Under the pieces are notes generated by a model. The model was not told where the DNA came from and made no database searches. It saw only the letters and a program-made list of their open reading frames with translations. A DNA stretch of 64,000 nucleotides, taken from assembly GCA_037043015.1 (NCBI GenBank), contig CM073330.1:13906512-13970511 (forward strand), written 5' to 3'. A program made the position numbers and the translations under genes. The first letter of the stretch is position 1; each line of letters begins with the position of its first letter. Shown here piece after piece: positions 33,430 to 44,877 of this stretch. The DNA comes from Bryum argenteum. Lineage: Eukaryota; Streptophyta; Bryopsida; Bryales; Bryaceae.

Positions 33430-35280
33430 AGAACACTTTTATTTTATTTAGATATTATTGATCTATTGGGAATTTTGTAATAATTAATTTGAATTTAAGA
33501 ATCGGTGAACATGTATATATACAAACTAGGTACTAGATCCTATGGTTACATACGTCAAACTACAATATAAATTGAATATTTGCACGTGGCTTCAAAAAAG
33601 AATAGTTTCAAGGGTTGTTGGCGATTCTAAGGTCATTTGGCTCTAGGAGATAATGGCCTTGTGATAGAGAATTTTTTCTATAGTCCATAAAACGAACAAA
33701 GTCCACAAGTAGATCCTTTGCACTAGAATGCATGACATGTTTCTCGAACATCTTGAAAGTAGAATAAAGCTTCTCTTACAAAACGTAGTTGTAAATTGAA
33801 TTACAACCTTTAATATGGCTTTGAATTTAAGGTTGATGAATGAGATACAAATCTAGGACCATGTATTTTTTATTTATTTTTTCACTAAAGGGACATCATT
33901 GCAAATCTAACACCTTTGACGCCTTAACGTCCTTGATGTCAAAAAACTACATTTTGGATAAAATAACCGTCCTCGAAGACAAAATCAAAGATGTTTTGAA
34001 AGTAAGGCATGGGAAAAAGTGCAAAGTATCTATTTTGGATTGTTTTCCTTTGTAACTTAATTATCAAGTTTTCACCATTGCAAGGTTATTATCTAAGCCA
34101 AGAAGTATGTTTGATGATTTTTTTGGTACAACGGTATCATTGAGATGAAGATGAACAACTTCCTAGTTAAATTTATTTTTTTTAATTTTTTTATTGTAGT
34201 AGCTTTGTTGGCAGAATTTCTAATCTAAAGTGAAAGTGTTGACATTTTGTAGCTTATTTTGTGAACTAATACAAGTTACAATCTTGCAATCTATGAGCCT
34301 CAATGACTTAAATTTTGGTTGTCATGACTTACAACAAGTTTACTACAAGATGGTACGGTACTACGGTTAAGATCTTGATAACTTGTCTCTATTTTCATCT
34401 ATGGCACTTTTTTGACAATGTGTTTCTTTGCCTAAAATTACCTAAGGACGTTCTGGGGTTATAGTTGTTTACATTTATCCTAAGATTATGATAAGAAGAC
34501 TCTATGAAAAAATAAAGTTGACTTAAAATATGCACTTGCAATAGTAAACATAAAATCTTGTTGTACAAACCAAAAACACAATGCCCTTGCACAGATTATG
34601 CATGCCTATATTTCATACCATTTTAAAGAGATGGATCTTAGTTTTCCACGCAATTTGTAATCAAATGCAACAAATTTAGTCAAAAATGAACTTGACAATG
34701 AATTTTTTTTTTAAAAAAAATTTTAAAAAAAAAATTAAAATAAATAAATAAATAAATAAATCGTTTAAGATGCTTCACATGGAAAGTTACAATATAAGGC
34801 CTAAAGAGGGCAAAAATCCTTTCATGTGTTTGGTCCATTCAAGAAATGGATAAAATTCATGCTATTTATAATTTTATATATAAGCTATTTTTTAAGGTGC
34901 AACAAGAAGTTGCAAAGTCTATGGCGCATCGCACAATTTATTTCTTGGGTAGTTGAAAGACACACAAGTTTTCATTCCATATACACCATGGTGCAAATTT
35001 GAGCACATTAGTCATCGGTTTAATAGTATCAAGCTTTAAAGTCTTAGAATCCCAATCAAACATTTTTATGGTCAATTCCAACTTTTTTAGAGCCGTATCC
35101 GATAAAAAAAAGTAGGATTATTCATTTTTTCTTACTATCCATTTTTAATTTTCTTGGTGAGTTGGAATTCATGTTTAATTTACATAACCTTGTTTGTATT
35201 TTATAGAATGTTTGCACCAAGCTTTCAAACACAAACATGCAGAGTTTGCTTAGTGGTAGAAAACTAACTTATTTATACAT
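33430..35280. other. AT-rich stretch without a recognisable gene
   Basis: Only short low-complexity ORFs, A/T runs and a small (aaat)n tract near 34735-34760. Confidence 0.5.
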
Positions 35281-35299
35281 GTGTTATAAAATATGTATT

Positions 35300-36135
35300 G
35301 TGTATTTCTAAAAATTTTAGGTTTCAAGGTTTCAAATGGGCAATTTTAATTCAAACTTCTTTTTATTTTATTCTTTTTTCAAAACATGTTTATAATTAAA
35401 TCACTAATCAAGTTCTAAAGTGACCCAGGTCAAAAAGATCACCAATTTTACAAGGGCACTCTTCAAAAACAATCCAATTAATTTTAGTAATATCCATAAT
35501 TTTTCTTTCAAGATTTTTTCAAAATTTGAGATTTAGGAACTTTTCAAAAAAATAATTCTCCAAATTTAAAAACTCATAAAGACACCCACTAACTCTTCGA
35601 CATTTTTCAAAAAATAAATATATATCTAATGTGGTGAATGTTTTTTTATATCATTGTTTTTATACCTTCTTCTCGGAAACAATTTGCATGAAGGTCAAAA
35701 AAGCCAAATGATTCTCTAAAATTTTACATAAGCATATCCAACTTGATTATCCACATGACAAAGTTGTTTGGGATAATCGTACTCAAGCTTCTCTTTGCAT
35801 TGTGGAGACAATGTTTCATGAGCATTGTCCAAAAACACTTTTGCACAAACTTTGGGTGTTATGACCTTACAAATGGAATACATGCAACAGATAATTTTTG
35901 GATTAGTAATCAAAAATAGGCTTGATTTTAAGATCTTAGGCTTAAAAATTCAAAAAAAAGTCAAATACATTGGTTCACACCCACGGGAGTACATAGAGGT
36001 AGAAAATCGCACTTTTGAGGTTTCAAGCTGTCAAAACACAAGGATTTTTAGGAATTACCTTGCATGTATATACGTATATCTAATCTCAGACTCAAATTTC
36101 TTACCAATTATGAGATCGTAACTGTTCAAAGTTGG
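35300..36135 (+). repeat. TTAA MITE family, copy without clear ends
   Basis: It has the same internal order as the MITEs at 36427 and 37355: ggtttcaaggtttcaaat, caagttctaaagtgaccca, gcatgaaggtcaaaaaagcc and taagatctta segments. TIRs are eroded. Confidence 0.6.
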
Positions 36136-36426
36136 ACAAAATTACTCCTTAATACCTCTTAAAGTATGTAAAATTTTGAAGGGTGAAGTGATTATTTGAA
36201 AAGGTATGGAAAAAATCTACAACTTGCAAAAGGTACCAACTTTATGCAAGCTAAATATAGTAAATTGGAGGTTGGCCAAACCTTGAAGAGCCACAATGTG
36301 GCCTCAATCCACTATAATAGTCAAGGAACCAAAATTTAAGATGTACATATCAAAGTATCATATAGAAATAATTCTTTTCTAGATAGTTTGAGTATGTGAT
36401 ATTCAACCAACTAGATTATTCTTTAA

Positions 36427-37350
36427 CCCCTAAACGACCAAGGCCTCCGATTTGGCTGTTTTACTATTTTGGGCAGCCTAGATAAAGGGGTTAGAATCAA
36501 TATTTTTGCCTAAGATTTTTATGGGATGTTCCCTATACTACAAGATGTATGTGAAAAATTGCAAAGTCAAACTCCACTTTTTGAGTTTTTAAACGCAAAT
36601 TTTCGTTTTCGGCTTAGAGGCGGGCAGAAAAAAGTTTTTTTCTAAAACTTTTTTTTTAGATTTTAAAAAATAATCTTTTCTTGACTGATTTCATACTTAG
36701 TTTTCCAAGTGACCCAAGTCAAAACTTTTACAAATTCTACAAGGGCACCCTTCAAAAAGTTACAAGAACTAGATCCAAAGTTTCTGTAATATTACAAGTT
36801 TTTCTTTCAAAATTTGCTAAAATTTGAGATTTAGGAATTTTTTGAATTTCTTTTTTCTAAAAATTCACAAACTCAAGAAGGCACCTACTCACCATTCATT
36901 TTTCCCCTAAACCAAATACAATAAATGTGGTGCATGCTTTACCAATTCCTTGATTTCTACCTTCCACTAGTAAATAAATTGCATGAAAGTTCAAAAAGCC
37001 AAATGAGTGTCTAAAATTTTGCATGGTAATGCTCAACTTAGTTATCTACATGGAAAAAAATATAAGCAAGATGTTTGAAGTATTAAGCATCACGTTATCC
37101 TTTGCACAAAGTAAACTATGTCTACTGAAAAAAAGTTTGCATCAATTTTGAATGCTACGATCTTAGAAATGGCAATGATCCAACGGTTGAGTTTTTAGAC
37201 ACTACCTCTGATGGTAGTTATCTTTAAGACCCTACGGTTGAAAATTTCAATAAATTGTAAAAAAAATTCTCATACTCCAAAGTTTACATGGTGGTATGAA
37301 ATCGTAGTTTTGGAGTTTGGAGCTCTCAAAACACCATGGTCGTTTAGGGG
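36427..37350. mobile_element. piggyBac-type MITE, copy 1
   Basis: TTAA (36423-36426) is followed by CCCCTAAACGACCAAGG. The other end is its inverse (CCCCTAAACGACCATGG), then TTAA at 37351-37354. One mismatch in 17. The 924-bp interior is AT-rich without a coding sequence. TTAA flanks and a CCC-starting TIR are diagnostic of the piggyBac superfamily, and the TIR matches the transposase-bearing element at 38500. Confidence 0.9.
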
Positions 37351-37354
37351 TTAA

Positions 37355-38311
37355 CCCCTAAAAACCCGGGAAAACCGATTTGGTTTCTTGAGATTTCGGG
37401 CAGCTCACTTTAAGGGGTTAAATTGATATTTTTTCCTAAGATTTTTACTAGGTGCTCCCCATACTGTAATGCGTATGTGGTAAAATCAACAAAGCTAAAT
37501 TTCAATTTTAAAACCTTCATCCGGTAATTTTAGGTTTCAAGTCCAGAACAGGCAGTTTAAATTTAGCTTTTTTGAAGTATTCTTTTTTGGAAATATGTTC
37601 ATTACCAAAGTACTATTCAGATTCCAAAGTGTGCAAGGTCAAAAAGTTTACCAATTTTATGAGAGCAGCCTCCAAAACTTTTAAAATCAATCTTAACAAT
37701 TTCTAGTAATTTTACAATATATTCTTTCAAAAATTGCCAAAATTTGAGATTTTGGATTTTTTCCAAGATTCTTTTTTTCAAAATTCACATACTCATAAAG
37801 GAACCTATTCACCATCCAAATTTTTCTTAAACTACATATATCATATGAAGTGCTTGTTTTACTATATCGTTGTTTTTAGACCTTCTCTTATAAAATAATG
37901 CACATGAAGGTCAAAAACATGGAATGAGTCTCTAAAGATTTTGCATGAGCGTACCCAAATTGATTACCTACATGGAAGAAAATGAGGGAAAAATGATTGG
38001 AGTAAAAATCATCAAGTTGCCCTTGGCACCATTTAGACAATGCCTCTCTGGCAGCGGCAAAAAAAAGTGTCGGAGAAGCCTTTGATCGTTACAATCTCAC
38101 AAATGACAAACATTCAACAGTTGAAATTTTTACTAGTCCTTTGTATACAAGTTAGGTACAGTCAAGATCTTCCGGTTTGAAGTCTAAAACCAAATAAATA
38201 AGTTTCTTCATTTCCCCAGTTCCCAACAAAGGTGAAAAATGGCAGTTTTTGGTTCTGAAAAATGGTAGTTTTTGGTTCTCGAGATCTAGGAAATGTTTGA
38301 ATTTTTAGGGG
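37355..38311. mobile_element. piggyBac-type MITE, copy 2, abutting copy 1
   Basis: It starts CCCCTAAAAACCC directly after the TTAA that closes copy 1 and ends with the inverse of CCCCTAAAAATTC before TTAA at 38312-38315. The interior follows copy 1 closely in the same orientation but is diverged. Its TIR has AAAA where other family members have AACG. Confidence 0.85.
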
Positions 38312-39083
38312 TTAAATAATTATTTTGTATAGAACACATATAAGTGTGTATGTAATAAAATGTCATAAAGAAGTGCACCTCCAAAAAAGGTTACAGAAGT
38401 ATTTAATGATCATATTTACGAGAATCATGTCCATGACTATGAATATATGGCCCAGTTCGAAACATTGCTAAAATAAAATGACACCCAGTAATGTCTTAAC
38501 CCCTAAACGCCCAAGATGTCGAAAATCGACATTCTGGATGTACTCGTCGAAGTTTGGGGGCAAGCCACGCTTTCATCCGCGCGTTTTTTCATCCGCCGTT
38601 TTTTGTACTTATTTACTGGTCGGGTTAACTATCTTATTTGCTTGGGTAGAATGCAATTGCCGTCACTGTGAATTTGTAGGAGTGATTTGAAGTGAAATCA
38701 CTTGAGGTTTTTTGCTGTTGGAGGCAAAATTTTGTGCTTGGGGCATGGTGGAATGGGTAGCAAGATTGAAAAAAAGGTAGAAAAAGAATTTTGGTTCCTT
38801 GGTGGCTTTTGCAAAAGAAATATGCATTAGTGATGGTTAGTGCTCATAATGAGGTTCCTGTCATTACAGGGGTAGTTCTGCCCCCAAATCCTCTATCTAA
38901 TCCTAATTAGCTTGTAATGTGTGTTTCAAATTTTGAAATGCAAACAACCCTCCCCAACAGCCTTTATTTCCAAGCACCCAACTTCAAATTGTCATAAACT
39001 TGTGCAAAATTTGAAACACCATTCACTACAACAACCCATTGAAGCTCAAACCTACATATATATCACCAATTTGCATTTACACC

Positions 39084-40451
39084 ATGGCACCAACTAGAGA
39101 GTTGTTGGAGAGTGGGAGGAAGGAATTAGAGAGATGGGGGAGGGAGGAGAAGGGGTTAGGAGAGGGAGAAATTGGCCTCCTTACCAATCTTTTGGACAAA
39201 GAGTATTTGCTTAGTTTGCCTTGCATTAGTAGAGTTGAGAAGAGAGATACTCACGAAGGTCTAAGGCATCTTTTTTACCACCATGTTGCATCTATACTTG
39301 GGTGGAGGGAGAGAGTGGTAGAGGGTGAGAAAGAAGGAATTCCAGCCCTGATCTATTCCATAGTGAGAGAGATTTGGCCATCTTCACAACATGGTGACAA
39401 CAAGAAGCAAAGGAGAATGCACATTTATAGAAAGAAGCGAAAATGCCGAAAGTCTACATCTCAAGAGGATGCTTCTGAAGAAGAGCAGAGTCAGCAAAGA
39501 TGCCAAGTCGGTGGGGGGGGTGATCAGCCAGGAGAGCTCATCGGTGGGGAGGGTGATCACGCAGGAGAGCTCAACTCTCTCAAAGCAGGGTGTCCGGCAG
39601 CAAAGTCCGGCAGCGGAAGTAAGGCCCCGAGCAGCAGTGCGATCACAATCATCCCACACAGCACAAGTGGTGCCCCGATCAGCACTGGCCACGGCAGTGA
39701 GGCCCCGATCAGCAGTGGCGGGGGCAGTGAGGCCCCGACCAGCAAGCTCCCTCTGTCGGCCAAGTCCACCAATCAACAAAGTGAATCCGCTGGTGATGGA
39801 AGGGTCGGAGTCCTTGGATCTGGCAAGCACGCCACCCAAGCGGAGGCAGGTCCACACAACTACAGACGAGCGCTTGAAGGTGGCGGTCACGGGGACTGGT
39901 TTGAAGTTGATGGATACACGATGGCCGTCAGAGACCAGGCGCAATCTCATGCCCCAGACTGTGTTGAATCGCCCGCCGTGGGGGGCAGCGCCTCGGCTGC
40001 TGCGGCTACGAGGGGGGGTGGGCAGCATGTTCTCCCTCCGGAGATTCCGTCTGAGCTTCGAGCAGGGCGGGCAAGCGCATCTCGGCCAGCGAAGGGTGGT
40101 CGCAAGCCTAGAGTTGCGGGGTCAGTCCATAGAGGCACAGATCCCGCATTTCGTGAGCAACTTCAACCAAAAATTGATCGTAAGTTATATAAACCTTTGC
40201 CCACAACTATAACAGACCCGATTGATGTTCGAATTCTCAAAAGGGCAGATCTAGACATAACTAAAACTCAGGAGGAAGAGATTTTAGAGGAAGAATGGAT
40301 TAGGGGAGTTTCAACAAGTTCTTATGTCTGTCAGATCTCCAAAATGCTCATCTACAAAGTAGAGGTAGAGGGGAAGGTGATAGACGTACCTTTTGGAGAG
40401 ATCCAAACACTGTACTCGCATTGCGAATCTGAAACGAGGAAGAGAATATAA
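39084..40451 (+). CDS. accessory ORF of the piggyBac element, unknown
   Basis: 455 codons from an ATG in ACCATGG context; a TATA-like tatatatc lies about 30 bp upstream, and an in-frame ATG exists at 39039. Residues 1-110 look folded and helical (APTRELLESGRKELERWGRE, GLLTNLLDKEYLLSLP, GLRHLFYHHVASILGWRERV). A basic stretch (KKQRRMHIYRKKRKCRK) may be a nuclear signal. A low-complexity Ser/Gly/Ala middle with SEAP repeats follows. The C-terminal ~90 residues look folded again (KLYKPLPTTITDPIDVRILK, EEEILEEEWIRGVS, MLIYKVEVEGKVIDVPFGEI). The middle is also open in another forward frame for 273 codons and on the minus strand, so an indel may have moved the true frame. I do not recognise the family. 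Confidence 0.6.
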   Translation: MAPTRELLESGRKELERWGREEKGLGEGEIGLLTNLLDKEYLLSLPCISRVEKRDTHEGLRHLFYHHVASILGWRERVVEGEKEGIPALIYSIVREIWPSSQHGDNKKQRRMHIYRKKRKCRKSTSQEDASEEEQSQQRCQVGGGGDQPGELIGGEGDHAGELNSLKAGCPAAKSGSGSKAPSSSAITIIPHSTSGAPISTGHGSEAPISSGGGSEAPTSKLPLSAKSTNQQSESAGDGRVGVLGSGKHATQAEAGPHNYRRALEGGGHGDWFEVDGYTMAVRDQAQSHAPDCVESPAVGGSASAAAATRGGGQHVLPPEIPSELRAGRASASRPAKGGRKPRVAGSVHRGTDPAFREQLQPKIDRKLYKPLPTTITDPIDVRILKRADLDITKTQEEEILEEEWIRGVSTSSYVCQISKMLIYKVEVEGKVIDVPFGEIQTLYSHCESETRKRI

Positions 40452-41057
40452 ATTGGTCGAAAAATTGGGAGTTGTTTTCTAACGATTGTAGCTCCGAAAG
40501 TGACAAAGAATTAGACCTCACGATTCTTAACGACGATATTGGGCGAGAGGAAGACCAAATTTCTCCAAAGAACAACAAAATCCTAGAAGAGGAACTACCA
40601 TCCAGAAGAATTGCCGCGGATTCGCACGAACCCTAAACTTCTCCACGCACCGTGGGGGAGGGAGAATCGCACCACCAATACACGCACAATGGTCGAATCG
40701 TCTGGCGGCGATCGCTCTCCCGGCCGTTCAAAGACCGACAAACCCCACAAGGCGACTTGGCGGCGCCTGAGGACTCCAATACGAAAATGCCGGGAGGCGG
40801 TGGGAAGACGTCAAGCGCCGGAGGTCGAAGCAGGTAATTTGACCTGTGACTCCCTCGAACCAGTTGATATGCTTCCTCCGACGGGGGCGGACACAGACGA
40901 TAAGGCCCCCAGCCCGATCCATGAAACTCGCAGCGGCTGCGACGAGGATGATTCCGCGAACGCTGGCGAAGTTGCGACTTGGCACGAAGCGTGAGAGACG
41001 TCTCCGCAAGAGCGGGAAAGCCACGACAGCCTTGGTGAAAGGCGGGAGCACGAGAGA

Positions 41058-43846
41058 TTGGAGGGCACGGACGAGTCCGATGAGGTGCAGCAAACTTCCT
41101 TGGCGGGGTTGGGCGAGAATTCTTCAACGGTCGCTGGAGGAATCTCTGACACCCATACACAAAGCCAATCACAACAACGACAGCGGGCCCCGCGACAGGG
41201 AGAGAGAAGTAGAGGCCTTCGCAATTGGGATGAAGGTCCTACTTTTAAAGACTATTATGGGGACGTTTTTTTGGGGCAAGTTTCGGTCCTCTTACTGACC
41301 ATGGTCATGGTTTATTCACTTGGTCCAAACATGGACCCCCTCATATTACACCAAAAATGCCTAGTCCACTTGAAATTTTCCATTATTTCTTCACAAAAAG
41401 AACTCTTCGGAAAATTGCTAATGAAACTAACCGGTATGCGGCTTCCATGGATCCCTCTACCGGTTCCACAAGGGGCCCAAGTGCATGGTGGAGACTCAAA
41501 GTTCCCGAATTAGAAGCATGGCTAGGAATTTGTGTTTTGATGGGATTGAAAGTCTTACCACATAGAAGGGCGTATTGGAAAAAAATAGAGCCCTTCTATT
41601 ATTGCTCGAAAATTGCGGGAACCATGTCTCGGAATAGGTTCGAGGCGATTAGTAAGTGCCTACACGTCTACAACGACTCGGAGGCTCCAACGGCGCGTGA
41701 CGATCCCCGATTTGACAAACTGGTCAAAATCCGGTGGTTATTAGAGGAGGTCCGGGAACGTTGCAAGTCCAATTGGAATTTAGGACAGTTTGTTACCGTG
41801 GACGAGCTAATGGTCCGCTATAAGGGAATCTATGGCCATGGGATGAAGCAGTATATGCCAAACAAACCGGTGAAGTTTGGCTTCAAGGTGTGGGCAGCGG
41901 CGGATTCTTCCTCGAAGTACTTGTATAATTTTCAGGTATAATTGTTCATACTTGTCACGTATTTGTATATGGTCAAATTATTTGTTCAAACTTGTCAAAT
42001 GAATTTACATGTTCCAATTATTTGTTCAAACTTGTCAAATGAATTTACATGTTCAAATTATTTGTTCAAACTTGTCAAATGAATTTACATGTTCCAATTA
42101 TTTGTTCAAACTTGTCAAATGAATTTACATGTTCAAATTATTTGTTCAAACTTGTCAAATGAATTTATATGTTCAAATTATTTGTTCAAACTTGTCAAAT
42201 GAATTTACATGTTCAAATTATTTGTTCAAACTTGTCAAATGAATTTACATGTTCCAATTATTTGTTCAAACTTGTCAAATGAATTTGTATGGTCAAATTA
42301 TTTGCTCAAACTTGTCAAATGAATTTATACATTCAAATTATTTGTTCAAACTTGTCAAATGAATTTGTATGGTCAAATTATTTGCTCAAACTTGTCAAAT
42401 GAATTTATACGTTCAAATTATTTGTTCAAACTTGTCAAATGAATTTGTAGGTTCAAATTATTTGTTCAAACTTGTCAAATGAATTTGTACGGTCTAGGAG
42501 TTTGTTCACACTTGTCAAATGAATTTGTACGGTCAAATTATTTGTTCAAACTTGTCAAATGAATTTGTATGGTCAAACGTAGATTTATATGTTCAAATTA
42601 TTTGTTCAAACTTGTCACGTGTTTGTATAAGTTCAAATTATTTGTTCAAAATTGTCACGTGTTTGTATAAGTTCAAATTATTTGTTCAAAATTGTCACGT
42701 AGATTTATATGTTCAAATTTTTTGTTCAAACTTATCATGTATTTGTAAATGATCTAATTATTTTTCCAAAATGCTCATGTATTTGTATATGGTCAAATTA
42801 TTTGTTCAAACTTGTCATGTATTTGTAAATGGTCAAATTATTTGTTCAAACTTGTCATGTATTTGTAAATGGTCAAATTATTTGTTCAAACTTGTCATGT
42901 ATTTGTAAGTGGTCAAATTATATATTCAAACTTGTCATAAATTGCTATAATTTCACAGGTTTACACAGGAGCGGATTTGAAGAAGAATTTGGCACGGGCG
43001 AAGCCGGGGGAGGCGCGAACAGGGTACGAAGTTGTCATGGACTTGTTGGACGGATTGCATGGGCGAGGCCACGTGGCGATTCTGACAATTTCTTCACGTC
43101 GCCCAAGCTGTTGGTGGATTTGTTGGAGTTGGGCACCTACGGCACGGGCACAGTGCGGGCGAATCGGATCGGTTTACCATCGGCATTGACCGATAAGCGG
43201 ACTTGGGCGAAGGCGGCGCAGGGGGACATGGATTGGAGGATGCACTCGACCTGTGAGTTATGTGCAGTTGTCTGGGTTGACAAGAAGCCAGTTCTTTTGC
43301 TCTCTACTCATGCAGAGCCGTTGTCGCCGGATCCGGATAACCCCCTCACTGTTTTGCCTTGATGCGAAGAAGTCGCTCGGTACATGTACCCACCTCTCCC
43401 ATTCATTTGGAGTACACGCATCAAATGCGTGGAGTTGATGTAAACGATCAACTCCGAGGTGTGTCTGTGACCTTGACCAAGTCGCACAAGTGGTGGCACC
43501 GCTTTTTATGTTTTTGCTTGACCTTGCCATGACTAATTCGTACATTGTGCATCGGCGTTTGAGCGGGGTATTTGGGGTGAAGCCCATGACTCATTTGGAC
43601 TTCGTGATGGAGCTTGCATTCTCACTCATGGAGAGGTGGACCACCGCTCGCAAGGGTTCCGTCTCGGCATACAACTCAAGCCCGGCATTCACGCGTTGGA
43701 GAAGGTGCCCGGTGGTCGCCACATATGTCGCCAGTGCCACGCCAAGTCTCCACTCACCAATCTCATGTGTAGAGATTGTGGAGGTCATTGGTTCCACTTG
43801 GGCGAGTGTTACAAACGAGCCCACTATCCACGTCGCAAATAGGTAA
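41058..43846 (+). pseudogene. piggyBac (DDE_Tnp_1_7) transposase, frameshifted
   Basis: The core begins at MPSPLEIFHYFFTKRTLRKI, then VPELEAWLGICVLMGLKVLP and TVDELMVRYKGIYG (first Asp codon 41801). KYLYNFQ ends exon 1; after a GT-AG intron VYTGADLKKNLARAK continues. One extra base near 43080 shifts the frame before DNFFTSPKLLVDLLELGTYG (second Asp, 43084). VRANRIGLPSAL and WVDKKPVLLLSTHA (third Asp, 43279) follow. Further frame changes precede GVDVNDQLRG, HKWWHRF and AMTNSYIVHRRLSGVFGVKP. The zinc domain ICRQCHAKSPLTNLMCRDCG closes it. An acidic segment at 40440-40635 (DKELDLTILNDDIGREEDQI) could be the N-terminus. All three Asp codons survive, but at least four frame changes kill it, unless some are assembly errors. 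Confidence 0.9.
41936..42958 (+). repeat. 40-bp minisatellite filling the transposase intron
   Basis: Donor cag|gtataatt and acceptor ttcacag|gtttac bracket 1,023 bp, nearly all of it about 25 copies of a 40-bp unit with core attatttgttcaaacttgtc. Units near the left are very similar; those to the right (from about 42600) diverge. Confidence 0.9.
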
Positions 43847-43859
43847 GAATTTCTATGTC

Positions 43860-44500
43860 TTTTATGTATTTTGTATTTGAAAATGGTCTAATTATTTGTT
43901 CAAACTTGAAAATGATTTGCAAGTGGTCTAATTATATGTTCAAACTTGAAAATTATTTGTAAATGGTCTAATTATTTGTTCAAACTTGAAAATGATTTGT
44001 AAATGTTGTAGTTATTTGTTCAAACTTGAAAAGGATTTGTAAATGGTCTAATTATTTGTTCAAACTTGAAAAGGATTTGTAAATGGTCTAATTATTTGTT
44101 CAAACTTGAAAATGATTTGCAAGTAGTCTAATTATTTGTTCAAACTTGAAAATTATTTGTAAATGGTCTAATTATTTGTTCAAACTTGAAAATTATTTGT
44201 AAATGGTCTAATTATTTGTTCAAACTAGAAAAGGATTCGTAGATGGTCTAATTATTTGTTCAAACTTGAAAATTATTTGTAAATGGTCTAAGTATTTGTT
44301 CAAACTTGAAAATGATTTGTAAGTGGTCTAATTATTTGTTCAAACTTGAAAAGGATTTGTAAATGGTCTAAGTATTTGTTCAAACTTGAAAAAGATTTGC
44401 AAATGGTCTAATTATTCGTTCAAATTTGAAAATGATTTGTAAGTGGTGTAGTTATTTGTTCAAACTTGAAAAGGATTAGTAAATAGTCTAATTATTTATG
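43860..44500 (+). repeat. 40-bp minisatellite downstream of the transposase stop
   Basis: About 16 copies of a 40-bp unit with core ggtctaattatttgttcaaa, sharing the attatttgttcaaacttg core of the intronic block but with a different second half (aaaatgatttgtaa). A GTAAGA donor-like site lies right after the stop codon. The SINE inserted at its right end. Confidence 0.9.
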
Positions 44501-44510
44501 TTGAAACTTA

Positions 44511-44877
44511 AGGCACCACAAGCCTTGGCTTGGTGGTTAGGGCTTAGGCCCCCAATGAGGAGGTCGTGGGTTCTATTCCCCATGCCGGCGTGGTGCTCAC
44601 CACTATAGTCCACCCAACTATTGTGGGGGGTCCTTGGACCTTGTTGTATGGGTACCTCAAAGCCCTTTGGGGGGATACTATGTCAAGTATCTTCAAGGCA
44701 CTAGTAACTAGGCTAGAAACTAGCGTAGTTATAGTGTCCACCCTCGAGAGGGGGAAGTAGTATTGTTCCAATTTCCCCTTGTCCGGTGGCCATCGGGATA
44801 TTAGCACTACGAACGGACACTTCATTCACTCCGGCCCCCTTAGAAAGGGACCGGAGTTTCTATCTATCTATCTATCT
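44511..44877 (+). mobile_element. full-length tRNA-derived SINE
   Basis: About 367 bp. Pol III promoter: A box tggcttggtggttagggc and B box gggttctattcc at tRNA-like spacing. The body contains cctcaaagccctttgggg, and the tail is (TATC)n. Flanks tgttgaaactt and tgttcaaactt (one mismatch) are a likely target duplication, though this is also the minisatellite core. An antisense ORF in it is shared with the other copy and is not a gene. Confidence 0.85.

Noticed and set aside
35716-36121. ORFs resembling those at 5127-5351 and 57939-58139
   Set aside because: They fall in copies of the TTAA MITE family; frames, stops and lengths differ, so the similarity is DNA homology.
41945-42950. CRISPR-like array (regular 40-bp repeats)
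   Set aside because: There are no unique spacers; units are contiguous and diverged as in a minisatellite, and the sequence is eukaryotic.
44511-44600. Possible tRNA gene
   Set aside because: It has A and B boxes but no cloverleaf acceptor stem, and it is the head of a SINE.
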